The notes: a model not told the origin generated them from the letters alone. DNA of 8,817 nucleotides from an uncultured Brevibacterium sp. (GCA_943914815.1 CALUDL010000071.1:1-8817); one strand, 5' to 3'; positions 1-8,702 are shown, counted from the stretch's first letter. Translations and numbers: made by a program.

Positions 1-392
1 AGGTGCGTTCGTTGTTCCCTAAGGAATCAACGATTACTGCAGTTTTGCAGGTGGGCGCGCTCCGGGAAGCGGTTCGCCGTGTGTCTCTTGTCGCTGAGCG
101 CAACACGCCTATCAAGTTTGAGTTCACTGACGGTTCTCTTGTTCTTCGTGCTGGGGCTGGTGACGACGCTCAAGCAAGCGAAGCGCTCCCGGCGACAATC
201 GAAGGTGGCGACATTCTCACTGGTTTTAACCCGCACTACATTTCTGAGGGACTTAACGCAATCGATACTCCATACGTGCGTTTCAGCCTCACGGACCCCA
301 AGAAACCGGTAGTAATTTCTGGTATGCAGGAACCTGATGGTGAAGTCGATTCGGCTTACCGTTACCTGCTCATGCCGATTCTGCGTTTCTAA
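1..392 (+). CDS. dnaN: DNA polymerase III beta subunit (sliding clamp), 3' part only
   Basis: This is the C-terminal end of the beta sliding clamp, the ring that tethers DNA polymerase III to DNA. The window opens inside the gene: bases 1-2 finish a codon and the reading frame continues from base 3. The GTG at 3-5 is an internal valine codon just before RSLFPKE, which matches the clamp's Y-P-x-(V/Y)-R-S-L-(F/I)-P segment, so it is not a start. The visible 130 or so residues are the third clamp domain, with conserved motifs such as FNPHYISEGL and the terminal YRYLLMP. The last residues, MPILRF, differ slightly from the usual M-P-(M/V/I)-R-L ending that lines the partner-peptide pocket. recF follows after 12 bp, as is usual next to oriC. 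The identification is secure from the motifs plus gene order. Confidence 0.96.
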   Translation, partial: VRSLFPKESTITAVLQVGALREAVRRVSLVAERNTPIKFEFTDGSLVLRAGAGDDAQASEALPATIEGGDILTGFNPHYISEGLNAIDTPYVRFSLTDPKKPVVISGMQEPDGEVDSAYRYLLMPILRF

Positions 393-404
393 GCGAGGTT
401 AAAC

Positions 405-1523
405 ATGTGGGTTTCGCAGCTCCGTCTGCGTAACTTTCGCTCCTACGAGTCCTTCGATGTCGCTCTAGAACAGGGAGTAAGCACATTTGTTGCACCTAAC
501 GGGTGGGGAAAAACCAATCTTGTTGAGGCGTTGGCGTATGTTTCGCACTTGAAATCCCATAGGGTTTCGCAAGATTTGCCGTTGGTGAGGTCCGGATGTG
601 ATGAGGCAACCGTTGCTGTTTTGGCTCACCGAGGTGACCGCCAGTTGGCTTTGGAAGTCACTGTTCGTGCCAAAGGGGCCAATTCGGCCAGGATCCAGCG
701 TTCGTCGGTGCGTCCGCGTGAGTTGGTTGGTCTGTTGCCGTGTGTGGTGTTTGCGCCAGAAGACTTGGGTCTGGTGAAGGGTGAACCGGCTCAACGGCGG
801 GATTTTCTTGATGACTTGTTGGTAACGCAGTCGCCTAGATTCGTGGCCGTGCGGGCAGATTTTGACCGGGCGCTCAAGCAACGAAATGCCTTGCTGAAGG
901 AACTGAAAAGCAACCGTGACCCCGGCCTTGAAGCAACGCTTGCAATTTGGGATGAGGCGTTTGCGGAGGCGGCGTCCCAGCTGGTGGTGGGGCGAATGGA
1001 TTTGGTGGAGCGCTTGACTCAACCTTTGCAGAACGACTTTGCCACGTTGGCGCAAGATGCCAATGAAGACCGTAAAGCAGTGAGCGCAACCTATACGTCG
1101 CGAATTGATTATTCGGACATCGAAGACGCTACTGATGCCAAGAACGCAGTTATTGACGCGCTTCAGTCCAGGCGGGTGCCCGAAATTGACCGGGGTCTCA
1201 CGCTAGTGGGACCGCAACGTGACGATCTTGAACTGGAGATCGGCGGGGTTTCGGCTAAACACTACGCTTCGCACGGTGAGTCGTGGTCGGTGGCGTTGGC
1301 ACTCAAACTGGCTGGCTGGCACGTACTTCAAGAAGACAACAGTGGCCCAGACGATTCCGCTGTTTTAGTCCTCGATGACGTTTTCGCTGAACTCGATGAG
1401 GGCCGTCGCAACAGATTGGCTGGAATGCTTGAGCCTGCGCAACAGGTTCTCATCACGGCCGCGGTCCCTGGTGATGTTCCAGAGTCCTTGCATTCGACCA
1501 TCATTGACCTGCAGGACGCGTAG
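405..1523 (+). CDS. recF: RecF, DNA replication and repair ATPase
   Basis: RecF is an SMC/ABC-type ATPase that acts with RecO and RecR to load RecA at single-strand gaps and protect stalled forks. The 372 residues match the family length. The N-terminus LRLRNFRSY is typical of RecF. The Walker A loop is at residues 30-37 (APNGWGKT, K36, T37), followed by NLVEAL. FAPEDL (116-121) and GEPAQRRDFLD (126-136) are family motifs. GPQRDDL lies at 269-275, the ABC signature SHGESWSVALAL at 289-300, and Walker B plus D-loop LVLDDVFAELD at 321-331. Two positions are unusual: Ala30 replaces the first P-loop glycine, and Gln271 replaces the histidine of GPHRDD. The ATG start has a GAGG ribosome-binding site at 395-398, 12 bp after dnaN. 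The stop overlaps the next start by one base, so cotranscription with dnaN and the next gene is likely. Confidence 0.97.
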   Translation: MWVSQLRLRNFRSYESFDVALEQGVSTFVAPNGWGKTNLVEALAYVSHLKSHRVSQDLPLVRSGCDEATVAVLAHRGDRQLALEVTVRAKGANSARIQRSSVRPRELVGLLPCVVFAPEDLGLVKGEPAQRRDFLDDLLVTQSPRFVAVRADFDRALKQRNALLKELKSNRDPGLEATLAIWDEAFAEAASQLVVGRMDLVERLTQPLQNDFATLAQDANEDRKAVSATYTSRIDYSDIEDATDAKNAVIDALQSRRVPEIDRGLTLVGPQRDDLELEIGGVSAKHYASHGESWSVALALKLAGWHVLQEDNSGPDDSAVLVLDDVFAELDEGRRNRLAGMLEPAQQVLITAAVPGDVPESLHSTIIDLQDA

Positions 1524-2044
1524 TGGGGGAGTACACCCTGGGGGATCCCACCACCTCGGTCGCGGTGTTGGAGGCGTTAGACCGGGTTCGCCGCATGGGG
1601 GACGGTGCGGATCTGGTAGCTGGTGCAAAGCGTTCGTGGCGTAGTTTTACCCGCGCCGAGGTCGTCTATTCCGGTCCTGGTAAGGATCCTCGGGATCCGC
1701 AGAAGTTGGGTACCAGCTTGGCAGCGCTGACGAAGAAGTTCGGGTGGGAGACCCAGCTTGATGTGGGCGAGTTGATGGGCAGGTGGCCGCAACTTGTGGG
1801 TGTGAACGTGGCTGAGCACTGTGTACCGGTGGTGTGTGAGCCGCCCAAGTTGGTGGTGCGTGCGAGTTCGAGTACGTGGGCTACCCAGATGCGGGTGATG
1901 TCGATGATGCTTTTGGACCGGTTGGAAAAGGAGCTAGGCAGACGCATCATTGACGAGATTGAAATTTTGGGTCCAACTCAGAAGTCGTGGAAGCGTGGAA
2001 GGCGTTCGGTCAAGGGTAGAGGTCCCCGGGACACGTACGGCTAA
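1523..2044 (+). CDS. dciA: DUF721 / DciA-family protein, putative replicative helicase operator
   Basis: This is a 173-residue protein of the DUF721 family. In bacteria without DnaC or DnaI, DUF721 proteins (DciA) help load or operate the replicative helicase DnaB; the mycobacterial member at this same locus (Rv0004) is an essential replication protein. The DUF721 core spans about residues 70-150. It has FGWETQL (73-79), the GRWPQLVG motif (86-93) with its conserved tryptophan, AEHC (97-100), and the hydrophobic LVVRASSSTWATQMR segment (110-124). Upstream is a variable, charged linker region of about 70 residues, and the C-terminus is basic (KRGRRSVKGRG), which fits nucleic-acid binding. The GTG start overlaps the recF stop in TAGTG, suggesting translational coupling; no strong separate Shine-Dalgarno is visible. 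Membership of the family is clear; the DciA role is inferred from family and locus. Confidence 0.88.
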   Translation: MGEYTLGDPTTSVAVLEALDRVRRMGDGADLVAGAKRSWRSFTRAEVVYSGPGKDPRDPQKLGTSLAALTKKFGWETQLDVGELMGRWPQLVGVNVAEHCVPVVCEPPKLVVRASSSTWATQMRVMSMMLLDRLEKELGRRIIDEIEILGPTQKSWKRGRRSVKGRGPRDTYG

Positions 2045-4245
<2,201 letters not shown>

Positions 4246-4292
4246 GACATACGACGTTGTCAGCTCGCCGGTGCGGGCCAGCGTTTAGACAT

Positions 4293-4300
4293 GAGGAGGG
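4293..4300 (+). promoter_or_regulatory. Ribosome-binding site setting the gyrA GTG start
   Basis: GAGGAGGG contains a perfect GGAGG core (4295-4299) six bases before the GTG at 4306. It decides that start over internal methionines such as Met32, which lack such a site. The ATG at 4291 opens only a four-codon frame (ATG AGG AGG GCT TAA) that ends at 4305, immediately before the gyrA start. The 60-bp gyrB-gyrA gap shows no clear terminator or promoter, so gyrA is probably read from the gyrB transcript. Confidence 0.8.
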
Positions 4301-4305
4301 CTTAA

Positions 4306-6954
4306 GTGGCCGACGAAACTCACGATGAGGGTCAGACACCAGAAGACGCACAAGGTGTAGTGGCCTCACGGGTTGAAAAGGTTGACCTCAACCTTGAAAT
4401 GCAGCGTAGTTACTTGGACTACGCAATGAGTGTAATTGTGGGGCGTGCGCTTCCTGACGCCAGGGACGGTTTGAAGCCGGTTCACCGCCGCGTTCTCTAT
4501 GCGATGTATGACGGTGGATACCGCCCTGATCGCAACTACTCCAAGTGCTCACGTGTTGTGGGTGACGTGATGGGTCAGTACCACCCACACGGTGACTTGG
4601 CGATTTACGACGCGTTGGTGCGTTTGGTGCAGCCGTGGGCCATGCGTTACCCGCTCATCGACGGGCAGGGTAACTTCGGTTCGGCCGGTAATGACGGAGC
4701 GGCTGCTCCGCGTTACACCGAATGTAAGATGGCGCAACTGTCCTTGGAGATGGTGCGTGACATCGAAGAAGACACGGTTGACTTCCAGGACAACTACGAC
4801 GGTCGTAACCAAGAACCGGTGTACCTGCCAGCTCGGTTCCCAAACCTGCTGGTCAATGGTTCAGCCGGTATTGCGGTGGGTATGGCCACGAACATCCCGC
4901 CGCACAACTTGCGTGAAGTAGCGGCCGGTGCTCAGTGGCTGTTGTCGCACCCGGATGCCACAAACGACGAAGCGCTGGAAGCGCTGTTGGGCATTATCAA
5001 GGGACCGGACTTCCCCAACGGCGCCACAATTTTGGGGCGTAAGGGAATTGAAGACGCTTACCGTACCGGCCGTGGGTCGATCACGCAGCGTGCGGTTGTG
5101 GAAGTGGAAGAGATCCAGGGGCGCACGTGCCTGGTGGTGACTGAGCTTCCATATATGGTCAACCCGGACACGTTGGCCAACAAGATTGCCTCGTATGTCA
5201 AAGACGGCAAGGTCGCAGGTATTGCTGACCTGCGTGACGAGTCCTCTGGACGTACCGGCCAGCGCTTGGTCATCGTCCTGAAGCGTGATGCTGTTGCCAA
5301 GGTCGTGCTGAACAACCTGTACAAGCACACGCAGCTGCAGGAAAACTTCTCAGCGAACATGCTGGCGCTGGTGGACAATGTGCCACGTACCTTGTCCATT
5401 GACGCGTTCTTGCGTCTATGGGTGAAGCACCAGATTGACGTGATTGTGCGTCGTACCCGCTTCCGCTTGAAGAAGGCAGAAGAACGCGCTCACATTCTGC
5501 GCGGTTACCTCAAGGCGCTGTCTGCGCTTGACGAAGTGATTGCCTTGATTCGCCGTTCGCCGTCTTCAGATGAAGCACGGACCGGTCTGATGGAGCTGCT
5601 GGACGTTGACGAAATCCAGGCAAATGCGATTTTGGACTTACAGTTGCGTCGTCTGGCAGCGCTTGAACGTCTCAAGATCGAAGAAGAAGCCCAAAAAATC
5701 GAAGAGCTGATCAAGGACTACAACGAGATCCTGGAAACGCCTGCACGCCAGCGCGAAATCGTGTCTGAAGAGCTTGACGCGATTGTTCAGCGTTACGGGG
5801 ATGACCGCCGCACCAAGATTCTGGCTGGGTTCGACGGGGATGTGTCCATTGAGGACTTGATCCCTGAAGAAGAAGTGGTCGTCACCATTACTCGTGGAGG
5901 GTACGCAAAGCGCACCCAGTCGGCTCTGTATCGGGCCCAACACCGAGGTGGTAAGGGCATCACAGGTGCCCGCCTGCGTGGCGACGATGTGGTGGAGCAG
6001 TTCTTCGTGACGTCGACGCACAACTGGTTGTTGTTCTTTACCAACATGGGGCGCGTGTACCGTGCGAAAGCCTATGAGCTACCAGAAGGTATGCGTGACG
6101 CTAAGGGTCAGCACGTTGCGAACCTGTTGGCGTTGCAGCCGGATGAAGAGATCGCAGAAGTCTTGTCAATCCCGGACTATGACGCCGCGCAGTACTTGAT
6201 GCTTGCCACAAAGTCTGGCCTGGTGAAGAAGACACGGCTGTCTGAATACGACTCCAACCGCACCGGTGGAGTCATCGCGATCAACCTGCGCGAAATGGCA
6301 AATGGAAAGTCTGACGAATTGGTTTCAGCGCGCTTGGTTGACGCTGATGACCACCTGCTTCTGGTGTCCCGTAAAGGCATGTCGATCAGGTTCGCCGCGG
6401 ACGACTCGACAATCAGGCCAACGGGCCGTGCCACCTCGGGCGTGACCGGAATGAAGTTCAAAGGTGACGACACCTTGCTCACCATGGACGTCGTTACCCC
6501 AGGCACGTACGTGTTCGTGGTGACGGAGGCCGGATTCGCCAAGCGCACCCCGGTTGAGGAATACCGTTTGCAGGGACGTGGCGGATTTGGAATTAAGGTC
6601 GCTAAGATCACTGAACAGCGCGGAGATCTAGTTGGCGGGCTGATCGTGTCCGAAGGTGACGACGTGTTTGTTGTCATGGAAATGGGCAAGGTCGTGCGCT
6701 CCAAGATCGACGAGGTTCCCGCGAAAGGACGCAACACGATGGGAGTTGTGTTTGCGAAGCCAGGTAAGAAGGACCGTATTATTGCGGTGACTCGGGGACC
6801 GGAAGCTGAAGACATTCTGGATGAAGTCGAAGAAGGCACGGTTTCTGACGCTGAGCTTGACGGCGAGTCAGTAGACTCGGACCAGTCAGAGGCAACTCAG
6901 GACGGCCAGTCAGCCGAAACTCAATCAGCAGACGAAGGTGATGGACACCAGTGA
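4306..6954 (+). CDS. gyrA: DNA gyrase subunit A
   Basis: GyrA breaks, passes and rejoins DNA in the gyrase heterotetramer. It has 882 residues (E. coli 875). The breakage-reunion domain begins near residue 33 ([22 protein letters not shown]). The catalytic tyrosine is Tyr137 in AAPRYTE, with Arg136 beside it. Ile189 in [14 protein letters not shown] is the DNA-bending isoleucine. The quinolone-resistance region reads [13 protein letters not shown] (93-105): Leu98 stands where E. coli has Ser83 and M. tuberculosis Ala90, while Asp102 (Asp87) is kept. A coiled coil spans about 383-500. The C-terminal pinwheel domain (about 520-830) has six blade-like repeats and a GyrA box QHRGGKG (545-551), with His in place of Arg or Lys. 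The last 50 residues (833-882) form an acidic, Ser/Gln-rich tail. The GTG start has a strong RBS, and the stop overlaps the next start in GTGA. Confidence 0.99.
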   Translation: MADETHDEGQTPEDAQGVVASRVEKVDLNLEMQRSYLDYAMSVIVGRALPDARDGLKPVHRRVLYAMYDGGYRPDRNYSKCSRVVGDVMGQYHPHGDLAIYDALVRLVQPWAMRYPLIDGQGNFGSAGNDGAAAPRYTECKMAQLSLEMVRDIEEDTVDFQDNYDGRNQEPVYLPARFPNLLVNGSAGIAVGMATNIPPHNLREVAAGAQWLLSHPDATNDEALEALLGIIKGPDFPNGATILGRKGIEDAYRTGRGSITQRAVVEVEEIQGRTCLVVTELPYMVNPDTLANKIASYVKDGKVAGIADLRDESSGRTGQRLVIVLKRDAVAKVVLNNLYKHTQLQENFSANMLALVDNVPRTLSIDAFLRLWVKHQIDVIVRRTRFRLKKAEERAHILRGYLKALSALDEVIALIRRSPSSDEARTGLMELLDVDEIQANAILDLQLRRLAALERLKIEEEAQKIEELIKDYNEILETPARQREIVSEELDAIVQRYGDDRRTKILAGFDGDVSIEDLIPEEEVVVTITRGGYAKRTQSALYRAQHRGGKGITGARLRGDDVVEQFFVTSTHNWLLFFTNMGRVYRAKAYELPEGMRDAKGQHVANLLALQPDEEIAEVLSIPDYDAAQYLMLATKSGLVKKTRLSEYDSNRTGGVIAINLREMANGKSDELVSARLVDADDHLLLVSRKGMSIRFAADDSTIRPTGRATSGVTGMKFKGDDTLLTMDVVTPGTYVFVVTEAGFAKRTPVEEYRLQGRGGFGIKVAKITEQRGDLVGGLIVSEGDDVFVVMEMGKVVRSKIDEVPAKGRNTMGVVFAKPGKKDRIIAVTRGPEAEDILDEVEEGTVSDAELDGESVDSDQSEATQDGQSAETQSADEGDGHQ

Positions 6955-8180
6955 GCGATAACGAGAACAAGCCAAGGATCCTCAGGACCTCAGCAGGGAA
7001 AACCCGCTTGACGGCAGAGTCGGCTGACACTGGTCAGTCGCAGAGTGGTGCTGCTGAGAACAAGCAGGCATCTGGTGCTGGCAGCGGTCAGCCGGCGAAG
7101 CCACAGCAGCCAGCGCAGTCGCAGCAGGCTACTCAGTCACAGACGCGGGCGCAGGCTGGGTCGGCGGGACAGGCGGAAAAGCCGCAGCAGGCTGGTCAGG
7201 CTGGTCAGCCCGCGAAGGCGACACAGCCCGAGAAGCCAGCAAAACCTGCGCAGGCTCCTGCGGGCGTAACTGACTCTGCATCAGGTAACGCCCAGAACGC
7301 TTCTGACGCGAAAACTTCTGACGCTTCCAAACCAAAGAGCTCGGGTGTGCGCTCCACATCGCAAGGTGTTCGCTTGGGTGGTTCCAAGTCAGATGCCGGG
7401 CAAACTCAGGTGGTAGCGACCTCGGGCGGGGCTGGAAGTGGAGGTGCCGGCGGGGCTGGTGCTAGTAGCAGCGGTGGCGTTGGCAGTACCGGTGGCGGTG
7501 CGGCCGGACGTGGTTCCGAGGCGCCAACACAGCAGGGTTCAGGACCAGATACGTCCCGTAACCGAGGTGGCGAATCGCAGCCGTCCTCACAGACTCAGCG
7601 TGGGTCGGCTCCCACGCAAGTTGGCGGTGTAGGTGCTGTAGCCGGGGCAGGCGCGGGTGCGTCTGTAGCGGGTGGTGCTGCGACCTCGGCGGCGGCAAAC
7701 CAAACAGGGTCCGGGCCGGACCACTCCAACGTTGCGAAGACCAGTGGTGCGAAGAAGTCCAAGGACGGCGTGCGGGCGAGCTCTGCCGGCGTGAAGATGA
7801 AGGGCAACAAGAAGTCGGGGCCGCGCAGCGTGAATCTGACGGTGGCCAGCGTTGACCTGTGGTCGGTGTCGAAGATGACGTTGTTGCTGTCGGTGGCGCT
7901 GGGTATTGCGACGATTGTGGCGTTCATTATTCTGTGGCTGGTCCTGCAGGCGACGGGAACGCTGGAGAGCATCCGTGGAACCCTGGGTGAGATTGCGGGT
8001 CCTGAGTCGGCAGAAGAGATGCTGAAGCTGCTTGGGTTTGGCCCGGTAGTGAGCTTCGCGGTGATTCTGGCCGTGGTGAACGTGGTGCTCATGACGGCGC
8101 TAGCGACGCTGTTTGGGTTCTTGTACAACATCGGATCGAAGATGGTGGGCGGATTCCGCTTGACTCTGGTCGACGACTGA
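6951..8180 (+). CDS. DUF3566 membrane protein with long disordered N-terminal arm
   Basis: This 409-residue protein sits where Actinobacteria keep a DUF3566 gene after gyrA (Rv0007 in M. tuberculosis). Its molecular function is not known to me. The DUF3566 domain is at about 290-409: [18 protein letters not shown] leads into TM1 (about 310-333), a soluble loop with an LLGFG motif (360-364), then TM2 (about 366-393) ending [11 protein letters not shown] and FRLTLVDD. Two TM segments with a long hydrophilic N-terminus predict both ends in the cytoplasm. Residues 1-290 are low complexity: Gln/Ala/Pro/Lys-rich (47-104), Gly/Ser-rich (158-188) and Ala/Gly-rich (225-250). A basic motif [15 protein letters not shown] (132-146) recurs as [15 protein letters not shown] (273-287), and GSGPD occurs twice (196-200, 253-257). 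The GTG start lies in the gyrA stop (GTGA overlap), implying translational coupling to gyrase. A strong terminator follows. The arm looks longer than in many homologues. Confidence 0.88.
   Translation: MSDNENKPRILRTSAGKTRLTAESADTGQSQSGAAENKQASGAGSGQPAKPQQPAQSQQATQSQTRAQAGSAGQAEKPQQAGQAGQPAKATQPEKPAKPAQAPAGVTDSASGNAQNASDAKTSDASKPKSSGVRSTSQGVRLGGSKSDAGQTQVVATSGGAGSGGAGGAGASSSGGVGSTGGGAAGRGSEAPTQQGSGPDTSRNRGGESQPSSQTQRGSAPTQVGGVGAVAGAGAGASVAGGAATSAAANQTGSGPDHSNVAKTSGAKKSKDGVRASSAGVKMKGNKKSGPRSVNLTVASVDLWSVSKMTLLLSVALGIATIVAFIILWLVLQATGTLESIRGTLGEIAGPESAEEMLKLLGFGPVVSFAVILAVVNVVLMTALATLFGFLYNIGSKMVGGFRLTLVDD
7188..7205 (+). repeat. Two tandem copies of a 9-bp repeat in the DUF3566 gene
   Basis: CAGGCTGGT occurs twice head to tail and encodes Gln-Ala-Gly twice, followed at once by another CAG codon. 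It is in frame, so loss or gain of a unit would change the length of the disordered arm without a frameshift. The surrounding 7080-7260 is made of similar CAG-, GCG- and CCG-containing codons. Confidence 0.7.
7344..7388 (+). repeat. First copy of duplicated basic motif (DUF3566 residues 132-146)
   Basis: It encodes [15 protein letters not shown]. Its partner copy at 7767-7811 encodes [15 protein letters not shown]. Eight of 15 residues are identical, and several of the rest are conservative changes (T/S, R/K, L/M, S/N). The DNA has diverged at synonymous sites as well, so this is an old or selected similarity rather than a recent copy. Confidence 0.65.
7767..7811 (+). repeat. Second copy of duplicated basic motif (DUF3566 residues 273-287)
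   Basis: It encodes [15 protein letters not shown], about 20 residues before the first transmembrane segment, and matches the copy at 7344-7388. The basic, Ser-rich content next to the membrane could serve lipid, nucleic-acid or protein binding; none of these is shown by the sequence. Confidence 0.65.
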
Positions 8181-8224
8181 GGTTGATTGTGTGGCTAGCG
8201 GTTGAGGCTGGCTAAGTTTGTGAG

Positions 8225-8270
8225 CTCTCGCTCGGATGCTGTGTGCGGTGTCCGGGCGAGAGTTGTTTTT
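8225..8270 (+). terminator. Intrinsic terminator of the gyrase-DUF3566 operon
   Basis: CTCTCGCTCGGA (8225-8236) pairs with TCCGGGCGAGAG (8251-8262) in a 12-bp stem with one G-T pair around a 14-nt loop. It is followed by TTGTTTTT (8263-8270). It lies 44 bp past the DUF3566 stop codon and separates that operon from the tRNA unit. Confidence 0.9.
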
Positions 8271-8335
8271 GGGGGTGAGTTGGTGTGGGGATTTGCGTGG
8301 GGTTTTGGGTGTGAGACTTGCACGGTTTTGGTGGG
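8271..8335 (+). other. G/T-rich, C-poor tract between terminator and tRNA promoter
   Basis: The + strand carries G-tracts at 8271-8275, 8287-8290, 8299-8302, 8307-8309 and 8333-8335, with almost no C up to about 8316. Four tracts with loops of about 11, 8 and 4 nt could in principle form a loose G-quadruplex, though the loops are longer than the usual 1-7 nt. No gene is supported here. The rest of 8181-8392 holds only the terminator and the tRNA promoter. Confidence 0.4.
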
Positions 8336-8349
8336 TGCGAGAACGTATT

Positions 8350-8378
8350 TTGCAAAGTCTTTGAAACGTGTGTATATT
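8350..8378 (+). promoter_or_regulatory. Promoter of the tRNA-Ile / small gene / tRNA-Ala unit
   Basis: TTGCAA (-35, 8350-8355) and TATATT (-10, 8373-8378) are separated by exactly 17 bp and are close to the sigma-70/SigA consensus. Transcription would start near 8385, about eight bases before the tRNA-Ile 5' end. A second TTGAAA at 8361-8366 is too close to the -10 to act with it. Confidence 0.8.
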
Positions 8379-8392
8379 AGATTTTCGGTTCA

Positions 8393-8466
8393 GGGCCTAT
8401 AGCTCAGGCGGTTAGAGCGCTTCACTGATAATGAAGAGGTCCCTGGTTCAAGTCCAGGTAGGCCCA
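8393..8466 (+). tRNA. ileT: tRNA-Ile (anticodon GAU)
   Basis: This is a 74-nt cloverleaf. The acceptor stem GGGCCTA (8393-8399) pairs perfectly with TAGGCCC (8459-8465), with discriminator A8466. The D-arm contains AGCTCAGGCGGTTAGAGC. The anticodon stem CTTCA/TGAAG encloses loop CTGATAA, with anticodon GAT at 8427-8429. The T-arm contains GGTTCAAGTCC. The 3' CCA is not encoded and must be added after processing. It reads AUC and AUU codons. The gene lies downstream of a near-consensus promoter, and its position after gyrA and the DUF3566 gene is conserved in Actinobacteria. Confidence 0.97.
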
Positions 8467-8495
8467 CGTAACCACATCCGATCGGAGGAAACGAC

Positions 8496-8612
8496 GTGAA
8501 GAAATGGTTGCCGGTCACACTGTTAGCGGCCCTTCTGGGTTGCGTGTTGCGACTAAGATCACAGCGACAGCGTGGCCACCAGGAGTGGAAATCCTACACC
8601 GACTCGGTATAA
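8496..8612 (+). CDS. DLW-39 family small protein (38 aa)
   Basis: This is a 38-codon gene between tRNA-Ile and tRNA-Ala. A strong ribosome-binding site GGAGG (8484-8488) lies seven bases before the GTG start, and the gene ends in TAA. The product starts MKKWLPVTLLAALLGC, continues as a basic segment (RLRSQRQRG) and ends QEWKSYTDSV. Length, location beside the tRNAs, the N-terminal Lys-Lys plus hydrophobic stretch, and a C-terminal Trp followed by Thr-Asp match the actinobacterial DLW-39 family, named for its motif and size. Here the D-L before the Trp31 is replaced by Q-E, so it is a divergent member. The hydrophobic segment predicts membrane association; LLGC (13-16) also resembles a lipobox. 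The function of the family is unknown to me. It is probably cotranscribed with both tRNAs. Confidence 0.75.
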   Translation: MKKWLPVTLLAALLGCVLRLRSQRQRGHQEWKSYTDSV

Positions 8613-8613
8613 A
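8585..8613 (+). promoter_or_regulatory. Possible internal promoter for tRNA-Ala
   Basis: TATAAA (8608-8613) overlaps the stop codon of the small gene and lies 17 bp after GTGGAA (8585-8590), a poor -35 match. A start near 8620 would give a ten-base leader to tRNA-Ala. It could add transcripts independent of the upstream promoter; the weak -35 makes this tentative. Confidence 0.3.
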
Positions 8614-8629
8614 GTAGATTTCACCGCTT

Positions 8630-8702
8630 GGGGGTATGGCGCAATTGGTAGCGCATCTGCTTTGCAAGCAGAGGGTTAGGGGTTCGAGTCCCCTTACCTC
8701 CA
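8630..8702 (+). tRNA. alaT: tRNA-Ala (anticodon UGC)
   Basis: This is a 73-nt cloverleaf. The acceptor stem GGGGGTA (8630-8636) pairs with TACCTCC (8695-8701) with one G-T pair; the discriminator is A8702. The anticodon stem TCTGC/GCAGA encloses loop TTTGCAA, with anticodon TGC at 8663-8665. The T-arm contains GGTTCGAGTCC. CCA is not encoded. It reads GCA and, by wobble, other alanine codons. It lies 17 bp after the small gene and 33 bp before a strong terminator. Antisense reading frames across it are tRNA artefacts. Confidence 0.97.

Noticed and set aside
3..5. GTG at the start of the first frame as a gene start
   Set aside because: It lies inside the conserved clamp segment before RSLFP and has no ribosome-binding site in view. 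The gene enters from outside the window.
465..1055. 196-codon minus-strand frame inside recF
   Set aside because: It is the antisense of recF, has no recognisable domain, and its residue content (many His, Gln, Arg) is typical of a shadow frame.
1540..1700. Three GGATCC sites close together in dciA
   Set aside because: They are in-frame codons (for example Gly-Asp-Pro and Asp-Pro) with no spacing pattern; most likely chance.
8202..8402. 66-codon + strand frame between the DUF3566 gene and tRNA-Ile
   Set aside because: It runs through the terminator hairpin, the tRNA promoter and the first bases of tRNA-Ile, has no ribosome-binding site, and its composition reflects the G/T-rich tract.
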